From NCBI RefSeq assembly GCF_002217755.1, contig NZ_BCFL01000020.1, positions 124,001-188,000 of the forward strand: a DNA stretch of 64,000 nt. The letters are read 5' to 3'. Positions 50,234-58,327 of the stretch are shown here, piece by piece. A program made the translations under genes and the position numbers. The stretch comes from Streptomyces hyaluromycini. Lineage in GTDB: Bacteria; Actinomycetota; Actinomycetes; Streptomycetales; Streptomycetaceae. Numbering within the stretch: position 1 is the first letter of the stretch; each line of letters begins with the position of its first letter. Under the pieces are notes generated by a model. It did no database searches. It was given only the letters and a program-made list of their open reading frames with translations, and had not been told where the DNA came from.

Positions 50234-51118
50234 ATGCGCATCGGACTGCTGGGGACGGGGCCGTGGGCGCGGGCGGCGTACGCCCCCGCGCTGGCGGGGC
50301 ATGGTTCGCTGGACTTCGCCGGGGTGTGGGGCCGCCGCCCCGGGGCCGCCGCGGAACTCGCCGGGGAGTACGGCGTCCGGGCGTACGACGACGTGGACGC
50401 GCTGCTCGGCGATGTGGACGCGGTGGCGGTGGCGCTGCCGCCGGTCGTCCAGGCGGAACTGGCGGTGCGCGCCGCGGCGGCGGGCCGGCATCTGCTGCTG
50501 GACAAGCCGCTCGCGCTCGGCGTCGCCGAGGGGCGGGCGGTGGTGGAGGCGGCCGAGCGGGCCCGGGTCGCCTCCGTGGTGTTCTTCACCACCCGGTTCC
50601 AGCCGGAGCCGGAGGCGTGGATCGGTGAACAGGCCGCCACCGCGGGGTGGTTCACGGCCCGGGCGCACTGGCTGGGGTCGCTGTTCACCGGTGCGGGCCC
50701 GTTCGCCGACTCGCCGTGGCGGCGGGAGAAGGGCGCGCTGTGGGACGTGGGTCCGCACGCCCTGTCCGTGCTGCTGCCGGTCCTGGGCGACGTACGGCGG
50801 GTGGCGGCCGTGCACGGCCCCGCGGACACCGTCCATCTCGTCCTCGACCACGCCGGCGGGGCGTCGAGCACGGTGACCCTGAGCCTCACCGCGCCCCCGG
50901 CGGCGGCCGGAGCCGATGTGGAGCTGCGGGGCGAGGCGGGGGTCACGCTCCTTCCGAGGAGTGCGGAAGGAGCGGTCCCGGCCCTCACCCGGGCCGCCGA
51001 CGCCCTGGTCACCGCCGCGCGCACGGGCCGGGCGCACCCGTGCGACGCGGCCTTCGCCCTGCGGGTCACCGAGATCCTCACGGAGGCGGAGACCCTGCTG
51101 GGCAAGGACATCGGCTAA
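50234..51118 (+). CDS. Gfo/Idh/MocA family oxidoreductase beside the graspetide genes
   Basis: 294 residues. The N-terminal Rossmann domain has I-G-L-L-G-T-G-P-W-A and the family Lys in L-L-L-D-K-P-L-A-L; the C-terminal domain includes A-L-W-D-V-G-P-H-A-L-S-V-L, the usual His region. It uses NAD(P) on sugars, cyclitols or similar alcohols. The gene lies 47 bases after the ligase in the same direction, so it may be co-transcribed, but a role in RiPP tailoring is inference. ATG 50234 has AAGGGA 7 bases upstream; ATG 50201 would add 11 basic residues. Confidence 0.85.
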   Translation: MRIGLLGTGPWARAAYAPALAGHGSLDFAGVWGRRPGAAAELAGEYGVRAYDDVDALLGDVDAVAVALPPVVQAELAVRAAAAGRHLLLDKPLALGVAEGRAVVEAAERARVASVVFFTTRFQPEPEAWIGEQAATAGWFTARAHWLGSLFTGAGPFADSPWRREKGALWDVGPHALSVLLPVLGDVRRVAAVHGPADTVHLVLDHAGGASSTVTLSLTAPPAAAGADVELRGEAGVTLLPRSAEGAVPALTRAADALVTAARTGRAHPCDAAFALRVTEILTEAETLLGKDIG

Positions 51119-51164
51119 GCGCTCCGCTGGAAGTGCCGCGATATGCCGTCGGTCGACTGCGGCG

Positions 51165-51250
51165 CCGTTGTGGCTGGTCGCGCAGTTCCTCCCCCAGCCT
51201 TCGGCCGGGGGTACCCCCAGCGCCCCTTCAGGGCGCTGCCGAACCGCAGC
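51165..51250. repeat. Streptomyces-type palindromic intergenic repeat with terminator hairpins
   Basis: A run of nested palindromes: CCCCCAGCC/GGCCGGGGG around TTC (51191-51211), a GGGGGTACCCCC palindrome (51206-51217) and AGCGCCC-CTTCA-GGGCGCT (51219-51237, perfect 7-bp stem). The wording GCGCAGTTCC followed by GGGGTACCCCC recurs in many Streptomyces intergenic regions (general knowledge). It probably terminates the graspetide/oxidoreductase transcript. Confidence 0.7.
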
Positions 51251-51291
51251 CGACTTCGCCGGACCCGCTTAGGGGCCGGGCGGCCGGCGGG

Positions 51292-51612
51292 CTACTCCTT
51301 GCCGAACGGCTCATCGCTCCATCTGAACCAGGCCCGGTCCCCCTCGATGTGCAGCAGGAACTCGGGGACCGGGCCGTCCGGTGAGATCAGGGAGACCTGA
51401 CCGCAGATCTCGCCCTGGACCTCCTCCCAGGCCTCCCAGTCCTCGGCGTCGGCCAGCACCAGCTCCCGGGCGAAGAGGTCCCGGACGCCGGCGAAGCCGG
51501 GACCGGGGGTGAAGGTGCCGTGCAGCCAGGGGAAGTCGGCCTCGTCGATGCGGATCTCGCCGACCGGCTCCTGCCCGCCGCGCACCTGCCAGACGTCACC
51601 CTCGAACCCCAT
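51292..51612 (-). CDS. conserved small acidic protein, function unknown
   Basis: 106 residues, strongly acidic and Trp-rich, without signal or membrane segment. It reads V-G-E-I-R-I-D-E-A-D-F-P-W-L-H-G-T-F and ends F-L-L-H-I-E-G-D-R-A-W-F-R-W-S-D. The pattern of strands suggests a small beta-barrel or sandwich. I do not recognise the family. ATG 51612 has GGGAGAGG about 6 bases upstream and codon bias is good, so the gene is likely real. It sits 44 bases after an acetyltransferase gene in the same direction and may be co-transcribed with it. Confidence 0.75.
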   Translation of the reverse strand: MGFEGDVWQVRGGQEPVGEIRIDEADFPWLHGTFTPGPGFAGVRDLFARELVLADAEDWEAWEEVQGEICGQVSLISPDGPVPEFLLHIEGDRAWFRWSDEPFGKE

Positions 51613-51656
51613 GCCGGCCTCTCCCGTCAGCTGTCGATCACCCTGCTGTCAGCATG

Positions 51657-52565
51657 TCACCCGGCACTGACAGCGGCCGCCGCCCAGAAGTTCACCCGCT
51701 CCCGGACGACGGGGTATCCGGCCCGGGCGAAGTGCGCGGCCATGGGGGCGTTGCCCTGGTCGGTGGCGGCGGCGATGAACTCGGCGCCGTGCTCGACGAG
51801 GAAGTGCGTGCACTCCACGAGGAGGTCGTAGGCGTACCCGTGCCCGCGCTGCTCGGGCAGGACGCCTATGAACCCGACACAGGGTCCTGCCGGGTTGCGC
51901 CCGGGGATGTGGATGCCGACCGGCTCGCCGTCGGGGGTGCGGGCGATCTGCCACCACTCGCGGGGCGAGGGCATCCAGTGGAAGAAGTCCATCTCCTCCT
52001 GGGCCGCCTGGTCCACTCCCCCCTGCTCGATGGCACGGCGGGCGTGGGCGTCCAGGGTGACGGAGTGGATGCGGCGCAGGGCGTCGAAGAACACCCGGTC
52101 GTCGGGTTCGGGAGTGAAGACGAGGCGGCCCGGCCGTCCGGGCAGGCCGCACTCGGGCGTCCAGCGGTAGTTGTAACGCTCCACCAGCAGCTCGAAGCCC
52201 GCCTTGCGGACGGCGGTGAAGCGGGTCTCGGCGGCGGTGCGCAGGGCGGGGTCGTCGTGCCAGCCCGTGGGCAGGTCGAGTTCCAGTTCCTCGACCTGCC
52301 AGGGCGCGCCGCGCAGCAGCTCCGCGCCGGCCTCCTCCTCGCCCTCGGCCACGTCGAACCAGTTGATCAGGAGCGGCTCGGTGGCCTCGGGAGCGCCCCA
52401 CCAGGCGGCCCGGGCGACCACGCGCCCGTCGCGCAGGGCGACGCGCTGCCAGTCGGGCCGGAACCGGGTGCGCTGGTGCTTCTCCCGCATGCGCAGCGGG
52501 TCGGGCAGGGTGTCGAAGAGGTGGGCGGTGCTGTCGTCGAGCGTGCGGATGACCGGATCGGTCAC
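51657..52565 (-). CDS. GNAT family acetyltransferase
   Basis: 302 residues. The acetyl-CoA-binding segment G-F-I-G-V-L-P-E-Q-R-G-H-G-Y-A-Y-D-L-L is at about 220-240, followed by A-A-T-D-Q-G-N-A-P-M-A-A-H-F and an aromatic end, F-A-R-A-G-Y. The N-terminal ~150 residues are a degenerate first GNAT half. The acceptor is unknown. GTG 52565 has GGAGGAA 5 bases upstream. The next upstream gene is divergent, with 243 bases between. Confidence 0.85.
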   Translation of the reverse strand: MTDPVIRTLDDSTAHLFDTLPDPLRMREKHQRTRFRPDWQRVALRDGRVVARAAWWGAPEATEPLLINWFDVAEGEEEAGAELLRGAPWQVEELELDLPTGWHDDPALRTAAETRFTAVRKAGFELLVERYNYRWTPECGLPGRPGRLVFTPEPDDRVFFDALRRIHSVTLDAHARRAIEQGGVDQAAQEEMDFFHWMPSPREWWQIARTPDGEPVGIHIPGRNPAGPCVGFIGVLPEQRGHGYAYDLLVECTHFLVEHGAEFIAAATDQGNAPMAAHFARAGYPVVRERVNFWAAAAVSAG

Positions 52566-52808
52566 GGATTCCTCCGGGATGCGTACTACGGGGAGCGCTC
52601 CCGGGTCAGCTCTGACCTGTCACGCCCGGGAAACGGGGAGGGAGCGCGGAATGGGTGGGATGTACATCGCACTCGCCTCCTTCCGTCCGGTCTCGGGCGT
52701 GCGCTCATACGTTAGGGGACCGGCCCGGACGCGTCCACGGGTTTTCCGCACGCGGCTTTTCAAGATCAGGGCGGGTCGGGTGACCGGGCACGGGCGTAGC
52801 TTAGGGAT

Positions 52809-53906
52809 GTGACTTCGGTGCGCGGCCGGTCGTCGCGCGGCTACCGGGACGGTCGTGGCTGGTTGCAGGGTGCGCCGCCGCCACGCTGGATCCGGGTGCT
52901 GCCCGTCGCCCTGCTCGCGGTGGTGACGGCGGCGACGCTGATCAGCCCCCACGGAGGCGACTTCGGCTTCCTCCTCGGGGCCATCCCGCCGCTGGCCGTG
53001 CTCTCCTACGGCCCGCTGGCGACGGCCGTGCTCAGCTGCCTGGTGGTGCTCCTGCTCAACGTGCCCGCCACCCATCTGAACCATCCCGGCGACACCGACC
53101 TCCTCACGGTCACCTTCGTGGCGCTACTGAGTGTGTTCGTTTCCTATGTGCGCAGTCACCGGGACGCCCAGCTGCTCACCGAACGGGCGGTCGGCGAGGC
53201 GGTGCAGCGGGCCGTGCTGCCGCCGATGCCGGAGCGGGTCGGCGCGGTGGGGTGCGTGGGGCTGTACCGGGCCGCGCAGCACGGCACGCTGGTGGGCGGG
53301 GACTTCTTCGACGTGCGCGACGGCCCGTACGGGGTCCGGGCGGTGATGGGGGACGTACGGGGGCACGGGCTGGCCGCCGTCGCCACGGTGGTGTCGCTGC
53401 TCGGCGCGTTCCGGGAGGCGGTGCTCGATCTGCCGGACCTGGAGTCGGTGGCGACGCGGATGGACCGCAGGCTGACGGTGGACTCGGCCGACGTCCCGCA
53501 CGCGGAGCTGTTCGCCACGGCCCTGCTGCTGGAGTTCTCCGCCGATCTGCGGTCGGTGCGGATCGTGGCCTGCGGTCATCCGCCGCCCGTGCTGCTGCGG
53601 GACGGGCAGGCCCAGGAAGTGGCCGTCGCGGCGGGGGCTCCGCTCGGCCTCGGGCTGGTGGGGGTGGACCCGGCGAAGGAGGTCACGGTCGAGCTGGGGA
53701 CGGGCGACCGGCTGTTCCTCGCCTCGGACGGGGTCTGGGAGGCGCGCGACCGGGCCGGGTGTTTCTATCCGCTCCCGGAGCGGCTCGCCGGGTTCGCGGG
53801 CGTGGACGCGGTCGCACTCACCGAACTGGTGTGGGAGGACCTGTCCGGACGCTACGAGGTGCGTGACGACACCACCATGCTCGTGCTGACCCCGGCCATC
53901 GGCTGA
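52809..53906 (+). CDS. membrane PP2C/SpoIIE-type serine/threonine phosphatase
   Basis: 365 residues: three or four N-terminal membrane spans (~28-115) with V-L-P-V-A-L-L-A-V-V-T-A-A and L-T-V-T-F-V-A-L-L-S-V, then a SpoIIE phosphatase domain with Q-R-A-V-L-P-P-M-P, the metal motif V-G-G-D-F-F-D-V and V-M-G-D-V-R-G-H-G, and late L-A-S-D-G-V-W-E-A-R. Streptomyces has dozens of these, usually acting on anti-anti-sigma factors; the partner is unknown. GTG 52809 lacks a spaced ribosome-binding site; TAGCTT six bases before it suggests leaderless transcription, or GTG 52818 may be the start. Confidence 0.88.
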   Translation: MTSVRGRSSRGYRDGRGWLQGAPPPRWIRVLPVALLAVVTAATLISPHGGDFGFLLGAIPPLAVLSYGPLATAVLSCLVVLLLNVPATHLNHPGDTDLLTVTFVALLSVFVSYVRSHRDAQLLTERAVGEAVQRAVLPPMPERVGAVGCVGLYRAAQHGTLVGGDFFDVRDGPYGVRAVMGDVRGHGLAAVATVVSLLGAFREAVLDLPDLESVATRMDRRLTVDSADVPHAELFATALLLEFSADLRSVRIVACGHPPPVLLRDGQAQEVAVAAGAPLGLGLVGVDPAKEVTVELGTGDRLFLASDGVWEARDRAGCFYPLPERLAGFAGVDAVALTELVWEDLSGRYEVRDDTTMLVLTPAIG

Positions 53907-53941
53907 GCTCTCGGCACCGCCGTCGGCCGGACCGCTCAGCC
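53901..53941. terminator. hairpin overlapping two convergent stop codons
   Basis: GGCTGAGC (53901-53908) and GCTCAGCC (53934-53941) pair perfectly over 8 bp around a 25-base loop. The arms contain the stop codons of the phosphatase (+) and the Lrp-type regulator (-). Confidence 0.5.
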
Positions 53942-54376
53942 CACCTCCCACAGGAAGCGGTGGGTGTGGATGCCGAAGTACGGGAAGGGCCGGACCTCGC
54001 GTACGCCCTCGATCGGCCGGACCACGTCGTTGACGAAGTCGAGCAGGTCCTTCGGACCGGGCGTGACCACCTCGGCGAACAGGTCGAAGCCGCCCGAGGT
54101 GAACACGGAGTACACCACCTCGGGGTGTCCGGCGAGCGCGTCGGCGACGGCACGGGGGTCGCCGTCCACGCCGACGCCCAGGAGGGCCATCGCCTGGCCG
54201 CCCATGGCCATCGGGTCGGTGACGCCGACGACCTGCACGGCCCGGGAGTCCAGCAGGCGCTGCAGCCGCTGCCGGGCCGCGGAGGCGGAGAGGCCGACCT
54301 TCGGGCCCAGGTCGGCGTAGGCGATACGGCCGTCGGCCTGGAGCTCGCGCAGGATGGCCCGGTCGATGTCGTCCAT
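53936..54376 (-). CDS. Lrp/AsnC-family regulator
   Basis: 146 residues. The N-terminal HTH has D-D-I-D-R-A-I-L-R-E-L-Q-A-D-G-R and GLSASAARQRLQRLLDS; the C-terminal RAM ligand domain has VVYSVFTSGGFDLFAEVVT. Such regulators sense amino acids as octamers. It lies 30 bases after the class III aminotransferase gene, in the same direction, so it probably controls that gene in response to the substrate or product. ATG 54376 is chosen; GTG 54382 or 54385 would add two or three residues. Confidence 0.9.
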   Translation of the reverse strand: MDDIDRAILRELQADGRIAYADLGPKVGLSASAARQRLQRLLDSRAVQVVGVTDPMAMGGQAMALLGVGVDGDPRAVADALAGHPEVVYSVFTSGGFDLFAEVVTPGPKDLLDFVNDVVRPIEGVREVRPFPYFGIHTHRFLWEVG

Positions 54377-54406
54377 GTGCACCACGTCCCCGCCCCTTCC
54401 TCTTCG

Positions 54407-55756
54407 TCAGCCGGCCAGTTCGAGCAGCGCGGCGCCGAACACCGCGGTGTGGGTGTCGACGTCCTGCTCGGTGGTGTCGGGGCACATCAGGGCCATGTTG
54501 TGGAACGGGGTGAGGAGGATGCCGCGGTTGGCGAGGTAGAGGTGCAGGAAGTCCTCAAGGCCGGGGTCGGCGGCGGCCTCGGACTCGGTGCCGGTGCGCG
54601 GGGCCGGGGAGGCGAAGCGGTACTCGGTGCGGGCGCCGAGGCGGCTGACCGACCAGGGCAGGCCGTGCGCCTCGACGGCGGACCGCACACCGCTCTCGAA
54701 GCGTGCGGAGAGCCGGTCCATGTGGTCGAACGCCTCGTCGGTGAGCACGTGCTCCAGGGTGGCCCGGGTCGCCGCCACCGAGAGCGCGTTGCCCGCGAGG
54801 GTGCCGCCGACCCCGCCCATGTCCACGAGGTCCAGGTCGTCGCGGGCGAGGAGCCGCTCGGCGAGGTCGGCGGAGAGGCCGTAGGCGCCGGCCGGGATGC
54901 CGCCGCCGATGGCCTTGCCGATGGTCAGCAGGTCGGGTTCCAGGTCCCAGGCGGCGGTGCAGCCGCCGGGCCCGGCGGAGAAGGTGTGCGTCTCGTCGTT
55001 GATCAGCAGCGTGCCGTACTGCCGGGTGAGGGCGCGCACGCCCTCCAGGTAGCCGGGCTCGGGCAGCACGATGCCGATGTTGGTGAGGGCGGGTTCCATG
55101 AGGACGGCCGCCACGTCGCCGTGGGCGAGTTCGCGCTCCAGCTGGTCCAGGTCGTTGAACTCGGCGACCCGGCTGGTCAGGGTGACGTCGCAGGGCGCGC
55201 CGACGTTCCCGGGGCGGGGCGCGCCCTTGCCGTCGGGGCCGACGACGATGAGGGACTCGTCGACGCTGCCGTGGTAGCTGTAGCTGTTCACCAGGATCTT
55301 CGGGCGCCCCGTGACGGCGCGGGCGAGCCGGATCGCCCACCGGTTGGCGTCCGTCGCGGTGAGCGAGAAGCTCCAGCGGGCGAGTCCGAAGCGGCGGGTC
55401 AGCTCGGCGCCGACCCACTCCGCGTCCTCCGTCGGCAGCATCGCGGTGGCCCCGCCCAGCTCGCCGAACCGGCGGTGCACCGCCTCGGTCACGGCGGCCG
55501 GCGAGTGACCGGCCATCGCGCCGGTGTCGCCGAGGCAGAAGTCGATGTACGTGTGCCCGTCGACGTCGGTGACCCGGGCACCACGGGCGGTCGCCAGGTA
55601 CCGGGGGAAGGCTCCGGCGGTCTTGTTCATCCACGTCATCGGGACCCGGCCGAAGAGATGGCCGGCGTCAGCGTATGCCGCCCGGGAACGGGGGTTTCGC
55701 CGTTCGGCCTCGGCGCTCTCGCGGGCCAGGAGGGCGTGCAGTCGGGTGCGGTCCAT
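54407..55756 (-). CDS. class III aminotransferase (aspartate aminotransferase family)
   Basis: 449 residues. PLP-binding Lys281 is in L-L-T-I-G-K-A-I-G-G-G; D254 of I-N-D-E-T-H-T-F pairs with the pyridine nitrogen; YIDFCLGDTGAMAGHSP is the N-terminal substrate region. It resembles glutamate-1-semialdehyde aminomutase and omega-transaminases. With an Lrp regulator beside it, an amino-acid transamination role is likely; the exact substrate is unknown. ATG 55756 has AGGGG 6 bases upstream; a longer frame upstream enters the promoter region. Confidence 0.88.
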   Translation of the reverse strand: MDRTRLHALLARESAEAERRNPRSRAAYADAGHLFGRVPMTWMNKTAGAFPRYLATARGARVTDVDGHTYIDFCLGDTGAMAGHSPAAVTEAVHRRFGELGGATAMLPTEDAEWVGAELTRRFGLARWSFSLTATDANRWAIRLARAVTGRPKILVNSYSYHGSVDESLIVVGPDGKGAPRPGNVGAPCDVTLTSRVAEFNDLDQLERELAHGDVAAVLMEPALTNIGIVLPEPGYLEGVRALTRQYGTLLINDETHTFSAGPGGCTAAWDLEPDLLTIGKAIGGGIPAGAYGLSADLAERLLARDDLDLVDMGGVGGTLAGNALSVAATRATLEHVLTDEAFDHMDRLSARFESGVRSAVEAHGLPWSVSRLGARTEYRFASPAPRTGTESEAAADPGLEDFLHLYLANRGILLTPFHNMALMCPDTTEQDVDTHTAVFGAALLELAG

Positions 55757-56090
55757 GAAGTACCCCTGGTCGGGTGCAGCGGCGACGGAACGATGGGAGC
55801 GTACGACTGATATCACCCCTGAATCAAGGCATGACACTCGAATCGATTGCCGGAACGACAGAATCGAGCGTGATCGTCCATCACGGCAGATCCGCTGCTC
55901 TGCGCAACTCCGCACCGATGCACCGTGTTCGAACATCCGCCCTAAAACGCCAGGGTTCGCCACCCCTTCCGCCAGTTAGAAATATCTACCAGCATGCATA
56001 TGCCGGGTTGGCGTGCGGATGCGCCGAGTGCCCGGTGCCGGTCGTTCCCTGCACCCGAAACAGGTGAGCGGATATCCCACGGAGCAGTGC
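55757..56090. promoter_or_regulatory. 334-bp divergent region with promoter of the aminotransferase operon
   Basis: On the minus strand TTGATT (55822-55827), 18 bases, TACGCT (55798-55803) is a plausible promoter. The 8-bp palindrome AATCGATT at 55841-55848 sits just upstream of it and may be part of an Lrp site. Bases 55800-55990 are AT-richer than average. The right part leads to the DNA-primase-like gene. Confidence 0.45.
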
Positions 56091-56561
56091 ATGACGAACA
56101 CGATGTGGATGCAGGGTGTGGAATGGCTCGCGGCGGCCTCGGCGGACCCCCGGGCATGCAAATGGGAGTGGGACCACGGTGAGGGCGTCTCGCTTTTGGA
56201 GGCAGGACGCTTCTGGGATGTGCTGAGCGTGCCGGACCGGCTCGGTCTGCTCACGCTGGACCTGCTGTGGCGGCCGCCCCTGCCGGTGCCCGGGCCGACC
56301 CTGGTGGACACCGCGGCGCGCCGGGTCGGGTTCTTCCTGCCCCCCGACCCCGACGGCGGCTGGATCGGGGCCGGGCTGCGGTACACGGGCAAGGGGGCGT
56401 GGGTCGCGGTACCGCCGCCCTACCGGCCCGCGCGTTTCCTGGAGTGGCTGGTGCCGCCCGACGGCAGCGGCGCCCTGCACTCGCCGGCCACGCTGGAGCT
56501 GGCGCTCCGGGAGGCCAACGGCACACTGGCGGTACTGCGGCCGGTGTGCGACGAGCAGTGA
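56091..56561 (+). CDS. short protein related to bifunctional primase/polymerase N-termini
   Basis: 156 residues. It reads GVEWLAAASADPRACKWEWD, then G-R-F-W-D-V-L-S-V-P and LVDTAARRVGFFLPPD, ending with W-L-V-P-P-D-G-S-G-A-L-H-S-P-A-T-L-E-L-A. The order of these elements follows the short Streptomyces proteins annotated as bifunctional DNA primase/polymerase N-terminal domains. The acidic metal-binding residues needed for polymerase activity are not apparent, so a non-catalytic role is more likely. ATG 56091 has GGAG 6 bases upstream. Confidence 0.7.
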   Translation: MTNTMWMQGVEWLAAASADPRACKWEWDHGEGVSLLEAGRFWDVLSVPDRLGLLTLDLLWRPPLPVPGPTLVDTAARRVGFFLPPDPDGGWIGAGLRYTGKGAWVAVPPPYRPARFLEWLVPPDGSGALHSPATLELALREANGTLAVLRPVCDEQ

Positions 56562-56865
56562 GGCCGGAGGTCAGCGGCGGTCGGCTCACGGGAGCGAAAG
56601 GGCGCGCGGCTCCCGGACCGTGCGCCAGGGCGTGCGAGAAGTTCCGTCCGTGCCGGGGAAACGCCCGGGACGCGCTGGTGGTACACGCCGTCCGACGCGC
56701 TCACCGGGCCGGGTGAGCGCACCCCCCGATCGGGCCGGGCCGCCCGTCCTGCAGGCATTCCGGCGGCCGGCAGGCGGCGCCGGGCGCGCGCTCGTATCCT
56801 GTGAAGTCAGGGTTCTGACGTCCGACCCCACCGCACGTACGCTCTCACGTGCTTGGAGTCAGCCC
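56562..56865. other. 304-bp intergenic region
   Basis: No gene credited. A frame that runs into the serine hydrolase from 56620 is Arg/Pro-rich and lacks a signal sequence at that point, so it is treated as leader. GGAG at 56854-56857 serves the ATG at 56866. Confidence 0.4.
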
Positions 56866-58110
56866 ATGCCGTACAGGTCCGCCATGCTGCGCCGGGCGGC
56901 CGCGATCGCCGTCGTGCTGGGCGCGCTCACCGTGCCCCTCGCCGGAGCACCCGCAGCCGCACCGGTCGCGTTCGCCGCACCCTCGCCCACCCCGTCGCCG
57001 TCCGGCAGCCCGGACGTCCGCACCATGACCCCGGCGGTGGCCCGCCAACTCGACGCGGTCGTCCAGCACGTCATGAGCGAGGCGGACGTACCCGGCGTGA
57101 CCGTCGGCATCTGGACGCCCGGCCAGAGCGACTACGTTCGCTCGTTCGGGGTCGCGAACAAGGCGACCGGGCAGAAGATGTCACCCGACCTGTACATGCG
57201 GATCGGCAGCGAGACCAAGACGTTCACGGTGACCGCACTGCTCCAGCTGGTCGACCAGGGCAGGGTGAGCCTGGACGACCCCGTCGGCAAGTACCTCCAT
57301 GGCGTCCCCAACGGTGACCGGATCACGCTGCGGGACCTGGCCGGGATGCGCAGCGGGCTGTTCAACTACTCCGAGGACGCGGGCTTCTTCAAGGCGCTGA
57401 CGTCGGATCCGCAGCGCGCCTTCACCCCGCGGCAGCTGCTCGCCTACTCCTTCGCACACCCGGTGATGTTCCAGCCCGGGGAGAAGTTCTTCTACTCCAA
57501 CACCAACCTGATCCTGCTCGGCCTGCTCGTCGAGAAGGAGAGCGGGCAGCGGCTCGGCGACTACCTCGAACAGGACGTCCTGCGTCCGGCGGGCATGAGC
57601 CACACCCTGTTCCCGACCGGGAACGAGTTCCCCGCCCCGCACGCACAGGGCTACACCAACCAGACCGCGACCGGGAAGGTCGAGGAGACCGCCGGCTGGA
57701 ACCCGTCCTGGGGCTGGGCCGCCGGCGCGATGATCTCGAACCTGGACGATCTGCACACCTGGGCGCGCACCGTGGCCACCGGTGTCTTCCCCGACGGCAC
57801 CGCCATGGTCGGACCGGCCGTCCAGAAACAGCGGCTGACCACACCCTCGACCGGCATCCAGGGCGCCGGGTACGGCCTCGGCATCTTCGACGTCCAGGGC
57901 TGGATCGGGCACAACGGCTCGCTGCCGGGCTACGAGTCCCTGACCGTCTACCTGCCGTCGACGCGGACGACGGTGGTCGTGCTGCTCAACACCGACATCA
58001 GCTACAAGGGCGACATCGAGCCCAGCACCCTGTTCGGCCAGGCGATCACCCGGGTCGTCTCCCCGTCCCACGTCTTCAACCTGCCGGTGCCGGCCTCCGC
58101 CACGCGGTGA
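56866..58110 (+). CDS. secreted class C beta-lactamase-like serine hydrolase (D-Ala-D-Ala carboxypeptidase type)
   Basis: 414 residues. The signal peptide ends P-V-A-F-A-A-P (about residue 38), followed by a Pro/Ser linker. Active-site motifs: S115-E-T-K118, Y210-S-N, and H-N-G in W-I-G-H-N-G-S-L-P-G near residue 346. This fits the R61-type DD-peptidases and esterases abundant in Streptomyces. Substrate could be muropeptides, beta-lactams or esters. ATG 56866 has GGAG 8 bases upstream. It is alone; the conservon begins 217 bases downstream. Confidence 0.9.
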   Translation: MPYRSAMLRRAAAIAVVLGALTVPLAGAPAAAPVAFAAPSPTPSPSGSPDVRTMTPAVARQLDAVVQHVMSEADVPGVTVGIWTPGQSDYVRSFGVANKATGQKMSPDLYMRIGSETKTFTVTALLQLVDQGRVSLDDPVGKYLHGVPNGDRITLRDLAGMRSGLFNYSEDAGFFKALTSDPQRAFTPRQLLAYSFAHPVMFQPGEKFFYSNTNLILLGLLVEKESGQRLGDYLEQDVLRPAGMSHTLFPTGNEFPAPHAQGYTNQTATGKVEETAGWNPSWGWAAGAMISNLDDLHTWARTVATGVFPDGTAMVGPAVQKQRLTTPSTGIQGAGYGLGIFDVQGWIGHNGSLPGYESLTVYLPSTRTTVVVLLNTDISYKGDIEPSTLFGQAITRVVSPSHVFNLPVPASATR

Positions 58111-58327
58111 CGATTCGGCCCGCGCGGGATCCCAACTCACCGCCCCCGCATGGCATTTCCGACACTTGACACAGAAGCGAACAGTCGCCGGGCGGATTCG
58201 AAGTGATGTAACGATTCACCGTGCGGGGCCGGTCAATGACGGTGTGTACTGTGCTGCGAGCGCCACATGGGAGGGCCCTGGGCTCTCCCTGCCGTCTGCT
58301 GCCCTACTCCCCCTGGAAACCGATTCC

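Noticed and set aside
51165..51250. Palindromic block after the oxidoreductase considered as a mobile element end
   Set aside because: It matches the type of short palindromic intergenic repeat widespread in Streptomyces and has no adjoining mobility gene or target-site duplication.
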